Of a stretch of 64,000 nucleotides of DNA, positions 46,957 to 58,600 are shown piece by piece; the first letter of the stretch is position 1, and each line of letters begins with the position of its first letter. The translations under genes were made by a program, and so were the position numbers. The notes beneath the pieces are model-generated. The model worked only from the letters and a program-made list of their open reading frames with translations, searched no databases and was not told the DNA's origin. Source of the stretch: Orychophragmus violaceus. Its lineage: Eukaryota; Streptophyta; Magnoliopsida; Brassicales; Brassicaceae. The stretch lies in the NCBI GenBank assembly GCA_030180135.1, contig CM058236.1:7089357-7153356 (forward strand), read 5' to 3'.

Positions 46957-47464
46957 CGTGACGATTAAGATTTTAATTATTTTAAACCGAACCATTAACC
47001 GAACCGAACCGACTGATCACGTGAACCGATCACGACCGAGTCGCAATCTTCATGCGATCGAGAAACGGGACGCGATCCGGACAGCCGCAGGCTTCACGCG
47101 ATCGGGACGAGACGGTGGGACGGGACGGGACGTGCCGAGAGATGCAGGACGCGAGATCCATGCGATCGTTGTCGATCTCTCGCGCGTCAAGGCCGGTCGG
47201 GACGAGTCGGGCCGAGAGAGGTGGGACACGATCGCGGTCGATCTCTCGCGATCGTGCGATCGATCGGTCCATCCGCTGATCGGGACGCGTCTCTCGGCTG
47301 ATCGGAATGACCACGCGACGCGATCCGTGATCGGTCCGTGCGTCATGTCCGATCCGGACGTGCGATCCTCGGTCGATCACACTCCGACGCATACCGATTC
47401 ATATAGATCGGATCATGCGATTTCGTTTAGGGTTTGTTTAGGTTTTAATTCTTTTGTTTCTTAA
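46957..47464 (-). repeat. CpG- and GATCG-rich leader segment of copia-2
   Basis: About 400 bp with very dense GCGATCG, GATCGG and GGGACG words in a leader that is otherwise AT-rich. Frames of 75-168 codons open on both strands, because TAA/TAG are depleted; none resembles a known protein. It lies just downstream of the primer site, where packaging or dimerisation signals are expected in retroelements; that role is a guess. Confidence 0.6.
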
Positions 47465-47546
47465 GTGTTTTCTTATCATAGATTGATTCAAACACTTCTA
47501 AACAACCTAAACATGATTCTAAACAAGAAATACTAATTGAACCAAT

Positions 47547-47559
47547 GGCTCTGATACCA
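47547..47559 (-). promoter_or_regulatory. Primer binding site of copia-2 (initiator Met tRNA)
   Basis: The minus strand reads TGGTATCAGAGCC, one base inside the 5' LTR. This is the standard site complementary to the 3' end of initiator methionine tRNA. Confidence 0.92.
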
Positions 47560-47560
47560 C

Positions 47561-48196
47561 TGTTGTATTGTTTAGTTTATCCTGATTCAATTACTCATTG
47601 ATTGATCCTACTAAACAGATTGGATCTAGGTTCTCTTGCTGAATCATAAAAGATCTCACCTAATACCTTGTTATGCAGCGGAATTGGGAGGTACGAGTCA
47701 GAGATCAGCAGAACCGCCAAGAGACAGCTCCTCCAAAGGTTCACACACGCACACTTCAGGAAGTTGGCTGCTAGACCAGAAGGGAGGGAGGCGCAGAAGA
47801 AGAGAGAGAGAGGCGCAGACTTGGCTTGGAAAATTAGAGAACTAGGTCAAGTTTTATTCATTAAAACCCCTTTATGTTCTCATGGGCTTTTGGGCCCAAG
47901 TCTCAGTCTGATTAAATCCCTTAGATTTAATCAGGCCCTTTAATCTCTCTAAGTACAGTAAATGCCTAGCACTTTTACCGTACTTCTGCTAAACCGTTCC
48001 TTCATAGTTTCCTGTTAGCTTAGGCGTGTGACCCATATGGGATCATATAATAAAGGCAATAAGTCCAAGACTTATAGATCATGAGCGGACTCTAGCAAGC
48101 CATCATGACCCCCAGTATTATATGACTTATGTCTGATCATTGACATACTCTTACTTTCTAGAGACAGTACAGAGATTACTGGACATAATTCCAACA
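47561..48196 (-). repeat. 5' LTR of copia-2
   Basis: 636 bp, TG...CA, the partner of 41015-41650. The right target duplication, AAGTG, follows at 48197-48201. Confidence 0.95.
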
Positions 48197-48922
48197 AAGT
48201 GACCATTGGACAGACTTGCAGCAGATCTATGACTGTTAGAAAACCCAAAACGGATCAACCTACCAAGGACACCCATATCACTTCATATATTCAGATGATC
48301 CATTACTGAATTCAACCTTAACTTGACTTAATTTTTCTCACCCAGGGGCTTGGTATACATTGGATCGGATTCCTCTAGCAGTCCTGAAAGTCTTGTAAAT
48401 ATGTCTGAGTATGGTTCCCTTCTCCCTTCCCTTCAAGCAAAAAAAAAAGAGAGTATAATAATGCGGATAAGCTAGTAGCTTTGAAGTGATCACGAGAGTC
48501 GTAGAGAACCTTATTACCTTATGTGCTTCATGGAATTTGTCCAAAGTAATACCCCAACAAAAAGGGAAGAGCAGCTGATAAAAAAAATGATACCCAAAAG
48601 AGAAAAATCAGCTGCTGAAGTGAGAAAAGGGAGAAGAAAGGAACCAGAAGTTGATAGTCTTGTGATCAAGTACTTACTGGGTAAGAGTCCATGTGTCCTT
48701 TGCTCGATATTCCCTTGGTGAGACCGCACTTAATTGATTATAAAGGTCAGTATGGTGACTTTGAATGCTCTGAATCTGATTGTGGAGTTTATTTGGGACA
48801 GTTGCTAAGTGTGGGGGAAGTAAATTGTGGTCTTGATTTCTGCAGGCTTGTTTTAAAACTTCTTCTCCTTGTCTTAGTTTTTTGTTTGCTTGAAGGCAAA
48901 CAAAAGCTAAGTGTGGGGGAGT
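48197..48922 (+). other. Athila A 3' UTR, distal part, and polypurine tract
   Basis: Continuation of the Athila A 3' UTR after copia-2. It is an inverted match to 50708-51480 in B (for example TGATACCCAA, GGTAAGAGTCCATGTG, GTGAGACCGCACTTAA). It ends with AAGTGTGGGGGAGT, the polypurine tract, at 48909-48922. Confidence 0.75.
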
Positions 48923-48946
48923 TGATATATCATGGCTTTTTATGGG
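48923..48946 (+). repeat. Start of Athila A 3' LTR, truncated after 24 bp
   Basis: TGATATATCATGG, then CTTTTTATGGG, matches the first bases of the 5' LTR at 35158, then the match stops. The rest of the 3' LTR is lost or replaced. Confidence 0.65.
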
Positions 48947-49267
48947 AAATTTGTTTTGTAATTCGGTAAACGTTTTGTAGACGTTTATTTACTCAGTAAA
49001 GAACCTGCTTCCATGATATATTGGTTAGTCCGAACCGACACAACTCACGGAAACAGTACTGGTTGTGAAGCTTTGTACTGTGGAAGTGAGGATATCGGGG
49101 TCAAGGACGGATCAGTGCGAGCTTTTGTCTCAAACAGATCTGTCTCTGACTTCGTCTTGTGACAAACTTTCCCGTTTGACTTGCTTGGGCTTGATTTGGT
49201 CATGTTCTTGTTTGATTGTTGACCGGTCAGCTTGTCGGTCAGCGGATAATGGGAAAGGGGTGTTACA
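48947..49267 (+). repeat. Unassigned LTR-like fragment ending GGTGTTACA
   Basis: About 320 bp that ends GGGAAAGGGGTGTTACA, the typical 3' end of a TGTAAC-starting gypsy LTR. No second copy in the window; origin unknown. Confidence 0.4.
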
Positions 49268-49491
49268 CCAGGACAGGAGCAAAGGTATATAGAAAATTTC
49301 AACATCTTCCTGGAACAGCTGGAACATGAAGGACTGATCCCACTTGATCAGTTTGAAGCCATCCGCATAACTCCATTCGAGAGCTCCCAACTGAGTGCCA
49401 TCTTTAATCAAGTCTCCATAATGACTCAGGACGAACCAGGAGATGACGCACCCTCCAAATTTAAGATCTATGAGTCTAGTTTCCAGGCTAC
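49268..49491 (+). repeat. Fragment of the CRM-like LTR seen at 40031
   Basis: Matches 40097-40318 closely (GGAGCAAAGG..., GCCATCCGCATAACTCC, TCTATGAGTCTAGTTTC). It is cut on the right by the Athila B LTR, whose target duplication may be GCTAC (49487-49491). Confidence 0.7.
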
Positions 49492-50707
49492 TGATAGGGT
49501 CAGGTTTTAATCCTATTCTACTGCAAGTGCACAGCTAAGTGATTGTAGTATATAGGGTATCGAATCCACAGAGACTCTGGTCTCGATAGATTAAGAACTA
49601 TAGAGATTTAAACTAAGAAGAAAGCAATGTGAAGTAAACTAAATAAAAGTGCGAGAAAGTAAACAAGTAGCAGGATTATCGGATGTGAAAGCAGTTAATT
49701 AAGGGCGCTAAGTCTAGGGCGTTCTCAGGAAATCAGACAAGCAGACAAGTTATTCAGTCAGGATCTAATTAAGTACAGTTCTAGAACTCAAATCACGGAT
49801 ATAGAATTAACCAACTGTCGTTGCGAGAATTCTCTAAGTCGAAGTGCAGTAATCCAAATTCCTTTGCAATTACTAACAGATTAAACCAGCATTAATTTCA
49901 AGTTCGATATGTTCACAATTAAACTAAACCAAATTCCTTTGCGAGAAGTTTAATTGCTCAACCTAAATAGTTCAGATTCTAAACCACACTTTCGTGTCGT
50001 ATTTAGCAACCTAAGATCTAGATTATAATTGATCAGGTTAGAACTAGCATTAAACACAATTTAGATCGAAGAACATTCTATTCATGTGAATCCTTAACTG
50101 AATTAAACAAGTCTAGCAAGTCATGAAATCCCTAGTGAGAATCCCTAAACCTAACAATGAATCTACTCAGACATGATTAATGAAACAGAAATCATAGAAT
50201 TAATAGATTGCATATAAGAAATTAAATAGATAAAGGGGTTCGAAATCTTCTCCAAAATAGATGAAGTACAAGATCAGATCAGCCCCAAAAGCTCTAAAAA
50301 TCCCTTAGCTCTTAATATGAAAGCGTATGAAAAGTATATCAAAGCGTATCTAAATAAAACACCAAAATCCTAATTATATAGGCTAAATCTCGGCTGGGGC
50401 TTCTTTGTAAATACTGGAAACTTCTGGGCCAAAGTGTAATATCTTCATTCTTCATTAAACCGCCGAGTCTGGCCCATCTCGCTTGTGTGTCGACCGATTC
50501 ACAATGTGTGTCGGTCGACGCAATCCTGTTTTCTGGACAGTGAGCTCAAGCTCTCGGCCAAACACTCCAAAAATCTCCAAAAAGCTCCAATATCTCCAAT
50601 TTTGCTTCAAACCTGATTATACCTGTAATAGACTCTAAAAGAACACAAAAAGACTCTAAAAAATACTTATATCATGGTCTAAAACTAGTAAAAACCATGA
50701 TATATCA
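49492..50707 (-). repeat. 3' LTR of Athila B (1216 bp)
   Basis: The minus strand runs TGATATATCATGG to CCTGACCCTATCA. The polypurine tract is at 50708-50722 on the same strand (CTAAGTGTGGGGGAGT). Contains a paired TCGACCG motif at 50487-50522. The 5' LTR lies beyond the right edge of the window. Confidence 0.82.
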
Positions 50708-52029
50708 ACTCCCCCACACTTAGCCTTTGCTTGCCCTCAAGCAAAACAGAGAACTAAAATATGGTGAAGAGGTTTGAAAACTCTTCAGAAACTCTTTTCA
50801 TCCTAGAAGCAACAACACTCAGATTCCCCTTAGTAAACCACCTCAATTACAAGACATCAAGACCAACATATACTTCCCCCACACTTAGCAACTGTCCTAA
50901 GTAAACTCCACAATCACATTCACGCATTCAAATTCACCCTACTGACTTCTGCAAGTATTTAAGTGCGGTCTCACCTAAGGAGTATCGATCAAAGGCACAT
51001 GGACTCTTACCTTATCAGCTCTAGACCATCATACTATCTTTCTCTAGTCCCTTTCTTATCTTTTCCCTTCCTTAGCATTCTGATTTTTCTCCATTGGGTA
51101 TCATTTTTTTTTTTTTATCAGTGCTCTTCCCGTTAAGGGGTGTACTTTGGACACATTCCATGGATGCACAGGATATGATAGTTGTAGCTACCACTCCCAT
51201 GACCACTTCGGAGTTACTAACTCATCCTCAGTTTATTATCTTTTTTTTTATTTTATGGAAGGGGAGAAGGGAACTAAATAGGACAGGTTTACAGGCTGTG
51301 TCAGAACTAACAAGGGAATCCGACACAAAGTATACCAAGCCCTTAGGTGAGAAATCTAAGTCAGTATTAAGTTTGAAGTCAGTAAAAGGATCCTCTGATA
51401 CCTGAAGTGATGTGGGTGTCCTTAGTAGGTTGATCTGTGATGGGGTTTTCTAATAGTCAGAGATTGATCCTGCAACTTCATCCCAATGGTTACTTAAGTT
51501 CCTGCAAGTGCTGTTAATCTTCTCAAAAAATCATTGCTTCCTACTTAAACTATTTTGACTCAATAAAACAAAAAATTTTAAAAACTGACTGACTCTTAAG
51601 AAAACAAAAAGATAGATGTCAGTAGCACCTCCCCCACATTTAAGACACACTGTCCTCAGTAGTGTCAAGCGAAGGATTGGTAAGAAGAAAGAAAAATTTG
51701 AATGTTAATGGTCGTGTTGGGTTCTCTCTGATTTTACCTCTGTCGCTCAGGCATCGATCGTTGCACTAGGTGCATCGACCGTTGCTAGGCGATTTTCGTG
51801 TATGATCGATCGTTGCTCAGGACCGCAACGATCGCTGCAATGCGATTTCTATCGTGTCGATCGACGCGCTGCGTATTTCGGCCGAGACCTGCAGACAAAA
51901 ACTCACCAAAACCAGAAACAAAACGTAAAATCCTACAAAAACACCAAAATTAAAATGCAAAAATGAAAACAGTGGGTTGCCTCCCACTCAGCGCTCTTTT
52001 AACGTCAATAGCTTGACGTTTCAGCTGAT
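50708..52029 (-). other. Athila B 3' UTR
   Basis: No env-like ORF here, unlike fragment C. Contains paired TCGATCG motifs at 51751-51785 and 51804-51839, a single one near 51851, and a donor-like GAG/GTAAAAT at 51737 (minus). The AGTGGGAGGCAACCCACTG sequence after integrase is shared with A and C. The open frame at 51094-51405 (+) is not conserved. Confidence 0.65.
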
Positions 52030-53856
52030 CTAGGTGGAGGGTGCATCATCCAGAGGCAGAATCTGACCTCCTGGAATCTCGGCCTTAGCCCAATAATGTT
52101 TCACCCTCTGTTCATTCACAGTGAATTCATTACCTTCCTTGCTGGTTAGAACGACAGCTCCATATGGACGCACCTCTTTGATCGTGAAAGAACCGGACCA
52201 CCTTGATTTTAGCTTACCTGGAAACAAATGCAAACGAGAGTTATACAAAAGTACCTGATCATTAGGCTCAAATTGTCTAGAGACAATCTTCTTGTCATGA
52301 TAAGCCTTAGTCCTCTCCTTGTACAGCTTTGAGTTCTCATAGGCAAAATGTATAATCTCATCCAACTCATTAAGCTGCACCAATCTCCTCTCTGCAGCAG
52401 ATTTAAGATCAAAGTTCATCTGCTTTACAGCCCATGCTGCTTTGTGCTCAAGCTCCACCGGCAGATGACATGCTTTTCCATACAACAGATGAAATGGAGT
52501 TGTCCCAAGTGGTGTCTTGAATGCTGTCCTGTAAGCCCATAATGCATCATCCAGCTTTGCTGCCCAATCTTTCCTTGTCTTTCCAACTGTCTTTTCTAGG
52601 ATCTCCTTGATTTGCCTGTTAGAGACTTCAACTTGTCCACTAGTCTGAGGGTGATAAGGAGTAGCAACCCGGTGTTGAACTCCATGCTTCCTTAGTAGCT
52701 TCTCGAAGACCTTATTAATAAAGTGAGATCCTCCATCACTAATTACTATCCGAGGTACTCCAAATCTAGGGAATATGATGGTCTTAAACAGCTTAATGAC
52801 CACCGAAGAATCATTGGTTGGACTAGCTATTGCTTCCACCCATTTAGACACATAGTCTACAGCAACCAAGATGAACTTATTTCCATAGGATGAGGGAAAA
52901 GGACCCATGAAATCTATGCCCCAGCAATCGAAAACTTCAACTTCCAGAATGAAGTTCTGAGGCATCTCATGCTTCTTGCTGATCTTCCCTCTCCTCTGAC
53001 AGGCATCACATTGAGAGATGAAAGAATGAGTATCTCTAAACATCGTAGGCCACCAGAAACCTGCTTGCAGAACTTTAGACACAGTCTTGAATGTAGCAAA
53101 ATGTCCAGCATAATCTGATCCATGACAGTGGAATAGGATGTCTGGAACCTCTGATTCAGCAACGCATCTTCTGTAAAGACCATCTAAACAATGCTTATAG
53201 AGATAAGGCTCATCCCAGTAATACCGTCTAAGCTCCCTGAAGAACTTCTTCTTTGCATAACCTTTTAAATCATCTGGTTCAGTCTCATCAGCAAGGTAAT
53301 TAGCTATATCTGCATACCAGGGTCGATCAGTGGTTGCTACAGCAGCAATTTCGAAATCATAATTCCCAATTCGGATCCTTAAAGATTCTGGGTTCGTATC
53401 AGGTCTGCATTGACCGTTGCATGCGCATGTGTTGATCGTTTCTTCCCCGATACTTGCATCGACCGTTGCCAATGTGACAACGATCGACACTGAGCGATTA
53501 TCCCGACAGTTCTGCAACTCTCTGCCCAAATCCGTCTGAAACACTGTACTGACCATATTGACGTTTTCCTCAGGTAAATAATCATTGATGGGCACGTCTT
53601 CCTCAACCAGCATCCTTGAAAGGTGATCAGCAACCCCATTCTCAACCCCCTTCTTGTCCCTCACTTCAATGTCAAACTCCTGAAGCAGCAGAATCCATCT
53701 CAACAATCTTGGTTTAGCATCCTTCTTCTGCATCAGATACTTCAGGGCTGAATGATCAGTATGCACAATCACCTTGGAGCCAACAAGATAGGGGCGGAAT
53801 TTCTCAAATGCAAAGACAACAGCCAACAGCCAACAGCTCCTTCTCTGTGGTGGCAT
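52030..53856 (-). pseudogene. Athila B RNase H end and integrase (608 open codons)
   Basis: Lies downstream of a frameshift, so it is part of a broken pol although this stretch is open. RNase H ends with FAFEKFRPYLVGSKVIVHTD, GVADHLSRM. A linker holding TCGATCG motifs follows, then the integrase zinc domain (H245, H252, C283, C286) and a complete catalytic core D315, D374, E410 with exactly 35 residues between the last two (D,D-35-E). The C-terminal domain ends VKHYWAKAEIPGG. The first 10 or so residues (MPPQRRSCWL) are out-of-frame read-through. Integrase would insert element cDNA in the nucleus. Confidence 0.88.
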
Positions 53857-54719
53857 AGTTTATCTGCGCATCATCTAGTGTCTTACTAGCATAATAGATA
53901 GCATGAAGCTTTCTATCCTTCTTCTGCCCCAGAACAGCTCCTACAACATAGTCACTTGCATCACACATAACCTCAAAAGGTAGATCCCAATCCGGTGGCT
54001 GAACTATCGGAGCACTCACTAATGCCTGCTTGATTTGTCCAAATACAGTCTGACAATCTGCATTGAACTCAAATTTGGTATCCTTACATAGCAAGGCAGT
54101 TAGTGGTCTAGCAATCTTACTGAAGTCCTTGATAAACCGTCTGTAGAAGCCAGCATGTCCAAGAAAGCTTCTTATAGACTTAACAGAATCAGGTGCCTGA
54201 AGGTTGGTCTCAATCTTAGCGCGGTCTACCTCGATCCCCGCTTCAGACACTCTATGTCCAAGTACAATACCATCTCTGACCATGAAATGACACTTTTCCC
54301 AGTTAAGGACCAAATGCTTTTCCTCACATCTAGTTAGCACCTTGCATAAATTATCTAAGCACTCATTGTAGGAGGACCCATAAACTGAAAAATCATCCAT
54401 AAATACCTCCATAAAGTCCTAAATCATGTCAGTGAAGATGGACATCATGCATCTCTGGAAGGTGGTTGGCGCATTACAGAGTCCAAAGGGCATCCTACGG
54501 TAAGAAAATGTGCCATATGGACAAGTGAAGGTGGTCTTTCCCTGATCCTCTGGGTGGATAGGAATCTGAAAGAAACCTGAGTATCCATCGAGGAAGCAAT
54601 AATAAGGGTGATTTGATAACCTCTCCAGCATCTGGTCAATGAAGGGCAAAGGGAAATGATCCTTCCTTGTTGCAGCATTGAGTTTCCTGTAATCTATGCA
54701 CATCCTGTGTCCCGTCACA
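53804..54719 (-). pseudogene. Athila B reverse transcriptase/RNase H, two lesions
   Basis: From the chromovirus insertion site: TGHRMCIDYRKLNAATRKDH, FLDGYSGFFQIPIHPEDQGK, MPFGLCNAPTTFQR, SIFTDMI, TAG at 54418-54420, DFMEVFMDDFSVYG (catalytic FMDD), SFLGHAGFYRRFIKDFSKIA, CDASDYVVGAVLGQKKDRK. Near 53820 a 7-bp tandem duplication (GGCTGTT on this strand) shifts the frame into the RNase H-integrase piece. With the 6.6-kb insertion in its N-terminal part, RT cannot be made. Apart from these lesions it is well preserved. Confidence 0.88.
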
Positions 54720-54724
54720 GTCCT

Positions 54725-55629
54725 TGATATGATCCTCCCAAGGATAGGCACTCTTAGTGTGGTAGATTGGATGGGCCTTGGTCCAACAGAAGCTACTAGC
54801 GACCGGCTTGGACAAGGGAAATGGATCGATGGGTCGCACAGTGGATGCGGAAGGCCACTGATGTTCCCACCTCTTCAATAGCCTGATGTGACGCACAGGT
54901 CCTATTTTAGAGGGTTGAAGATTTGGATATTACGCACCAGATCTTCAGAAAGTTCACAAGGAACAAAGGTGAGATTGCTCTCAAAGATGATCAAAGATCA
55001 AAAGTTAAAAGATGAAAAGTTTCTTTTCATTGATTGTGAAATCAGAATATATATAGAGTTTCTCTTGCGTGAAGAGTGTAGAAAATTAACTTAGGAAATT
55101 GAAAACATTAAAGAACAAAGACTTGACTCAATAATGACTCTTGACTGACTTTTGGACTGATTTGAGTGAATTTGGGTCGACAGTGTACAGCTGCTTCAGG
55201 TCGTACACCAAGGCGTATTCCAGGGCGTACACTTCACTTGTTTTCCTTCAGCACCAAATTGACCGTTTCACGTTTCTTGCATTGGTCGATTCAGTCCCCG
55301 CGGAATAGTGCATATTTCAGAATAGTGTACCCGTACACTGGTCGTCAGTGTACACCTTTGCTTCAACACTTCTTTCTTCTGAACCTCTTTCGTCTTGGAC
55401 TTTCAGCAACACCAAAGTAGTAATTCTAGCTACCCCATCCTCAAAGACCAAGTGATCTTGTATAGAACTAAGTAGAAGACTTAGTGCAGTAGAGAACTTC
55501 TTAGCTCTTGACCTCGTGATAGCTCCAGCTGGTAGATGCAATGCTTCCTCAGGTTCTATCAGCTCATCCTTTGGTTCATTCAGCTCTGGTTCAATTCCTT
55601 CTTCTCCTGAGCTCCTCATGATCATACCA
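54725..55629 (-). repeat. 3' LTR of the CRM-type element
   Basis: The plus strand reads TGATATGATCCTCCCAAGG to ATCATACCA, 905 bp. It encodes the last ~103 residues of gag-pol in its first 313 bp (minus orientation). Confidence 0.93.
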
Positions 55630-58600
55630 TCTTCTCCCCCTTGAGAAGGATTTGACCTCAAATCCGGACCATCTACATCAAAAGAACTCAAGACAGAAAC
55701 ATTAAAGCTTGAAGATACTTTGTACTTACCTTGAAGATCAACACTGTAGGCATTGTCATTGATCTTTTTGATGATTCTGAATGGGCCATAAACTCTAGGC
55801 ATAAGCTTGGACTTCCTTTCAACTGGAAATCGTTCCTTTATCAAGTGAATCCAGACCAAGTCACCTTCCTTAAACACCTTCTTTACACGGCCCTTGTTTG
55901 CATGCTTCTCATACAACCGTGTTTTAGCTTCTAAGTTGCTTTTTGCCTTCTCATGCATTTGTTTCACGAGCTCAGCCTTCTTTTTCCCATCTGTACTTCC
56001 CCTTTCACTTACAGGTAAAGACATCAAATCCAAAGGAGAAAGTGGCTGAAAGCCATAAACAAGTTCAAATGGAGAAAACTTGGTAGCTGAATGCACAGAA
56101 TGGTTATAAGCAAATTCTACATGAGGCAGACATTCTTCCCAAGTCCTAAGGTTCCTCTTAATCAATGATCTAAGCAAAGTTCCAAGAGTTCTATTCACTA
56201 CCTCTGTTTGACCATCAGATTGTGGATGACAAGTAGTAGAGAACAAAAGTTTAGTTCCAAGTTTAGACCAGAGTGTTTTCCAAAAGAAACTAAGAAACTT
56301 AGTATCTCTATCAGAAACTATGGACCTAGGCATACCATGTAGTCTAACAACTTCTTTAAAGAACAGATCAGCAATGTATGATGCATCATTTGTTTTATGG
56401 CAAGCAATGAAATGAGCCATCTTGCTAAACCTATCTACCACTACAAAGATAGAATCCTTACCTGAATTGGATCGCGGCAATCCAAGAACAAAGTCCATGG
56501 AAATATCTGTCCAAGGATGTTCTGGAATAGGCAGTGGCGTGTACAATCCTTGAGGTTGTAGCTTTGATTTGGCTTGCTTGCAAGTCACACATCTTCCACA
56601 TATCCTTTCAACGTCCCTCTTTAGATGTGGCCAAAAGAAATGTTCTTGAACAACTTGGAGAGTCTTAGCAATCCCAAAATGTCCCATGAGACCTCCTCCA
56701 TGTGCTTCCCTTCGGGACAAGGCATCAGCAACAACATTTTCCTTACCTTTTTTGTACTTGATAACATATGGAAATGTTTCAATGTACTCAATCCACCTGG
56801 CATGTCGTTTGTTTAGCTTCTGCTGTCCCTTGAGATGTTTGAGGGTCTCATGGTCAGTGTGGACAACGAACTCCTTGGGCCAGAGGTAATGCTGCCAAGT
56901 TTGTAAAGCTCTCACAAGTGCATAGAGCTCCTTATCATATGTTGGGTAATTGAGTGTTGCTCCTCCAAGTTTCTCACTGAAGTATGCAATGGGCTTCCTA
57001 TCCTGCATAAGAACAGCACCAATACCCACGCCTGAGGCATCACATTCTATTTCAAAGGTTTTAGAGAAATCAGGAAGCATGAGTAAAGGAGCATTGGTTA
57101 ACTTCCCTTTCAAGGTTTGAAATGCATCCTCCTGAGCTTGTTCCCACTTGAACCCCACGGTTTTCTTAATCACCTCAGTGAGAGGGGCTGCAATGGAACT
57201 AAAGTCCTTAACAAATCTCCTATAGAAGCCTGCCAATCCATGGAAGCTTCTTACTTTATTGACAGTATTAGGACTAGGCCATTCCCTGATTGCTTTCACC
57301 TTTTCTTCATCAACTCTGATTCCTCCTGCTCCTACAACAAAACCAAGGAAAACCAAGTGATCTGCTCCAAAGGTACATTTCTTAAGGTTAGCATAAAGCT
57401 TTTCCTTCCTAAGAACTTCTAGAACAGATTGCAAATGACAAGCATGATCAGACATGGTTTTACTGTAAATCAGGATATCATCAAAGTAGACAACAACAAA
57501 ATGCCCTATGAAAGGTCTAAGCACATGATTCATCAATCTCATAAAGGTACTAGGAGCATTGGTTAAACCAAAAGGCATCACTAACCATTCATACAGTCCT
57601 AGCTTAGTTTTGAAAGCAGTTTTCCACTCATCACCTTCTTTCATTCTAATCTGGTGATAACCACTCTTCAAATCTATCTTAGAAAAAACAACAGAACCAT
57701 GCAACTCATCCAACATATCATCAAGTCTAGGGATTGGATGTCTATACTTAACTGTTATGTTGTTGATGGCACGACAATCAACACACATTCTCCAGCTCCC
57801 ATCCTTCTTTGGCACGAGCAGAACAGGTACGGCACAAGGGCTCATGCTCTCACGGATGTATCCTTTGTTCATGAGCTCACCAATCTGCTTTTGCAGCTCC
57901 TTAGTCTCCAAAGGGTTGGTCCTATAAGCTGGTATGTTGGGAAGAGAGGCTCCTGGAACGAAATCAATCTGGTGCTCTATCCCACGGATTGCTGGCAAAC
58001 CTGCTGGATTCTCATCTGGAAACACATCACTATAACCTTGCAAAATAATCTTCAAATCACTTGGAATATCCAGTGCAAGGTCAGAAGAAGTTAGCAGTGT
58101 CTCTTTATAAACAAGTAAAATCAAAGATACATGATAATGCAAGGCTTTCTTGAATTGGTTTGAATTGACAAAGAAGTTAGACTTACTAACCATTTTTGAA
58201 CTGGCATTGAGCTTCTGTTCAGGCTCGGTTTCTGCTTGTCTCCTTTGTCTGAGAAGTATTTGATCTTGGTGAACTTCCTGAGGTGAAAGAGGTGCTAGAT
58301 TAATCTTCTTTCCTTGGTGCACAAAAGAGTGATGGTTTGTGAACCCATCATGCACTGCCCTCTTATCAAACTGCCAAGGCCTTCCCAGAAGAATATGACA
58401 AGCCTCCATTGGCAGAATGTCACACGAAACCTCATCCTTGTATTTTCCTATAGTGATGGGGACAAGGACCTGTTGATTCACCTTCATCTCTCCTTCCTCA
58501 CTAAGCCAATGTAGAGTATATGGTCGTGGATGCTTCTTGGCTTGCAACCCCAATTTCCTAACCATTGTCTCACTAGCCACATTTGTGCAACTTCCTCCAT

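Larger units (their letters stand above)
41015..48196 (-). mobile_element. Copia-2, young Ty1/copia insertion (7182 bp)
   Basis: Complete structure. 636-bp LTRs lie at 41015-41650 and 47561-48196, with 3 mismatches counted by eye. The target duplication AAGTG is at 41010-41014 and 48197-48201. Primer site at 47547, polypurine tract at 41651. Gag is intact but pol is riddled with stops shared with copia-1, so this copy must have been mobilised by proteins from elsewhere. At an assumed 7e-9 substitutions per site per year, the insertion is roughly 0.3 million years old. Confidence 0.95.

Noticed and set aside
46958..47464. 168-codon frame plus several antisense frames in the copia-2 leader
   Set aside because: Composition effect of a CpG/GATCG-rich block; located in an untranslated leader, no known domain.
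57654..58094. 146-codon forward frame and other plus-strand frames across 55700-59260
   Set aside because: Antisense shadows of the intact chromovirus gag-pol.
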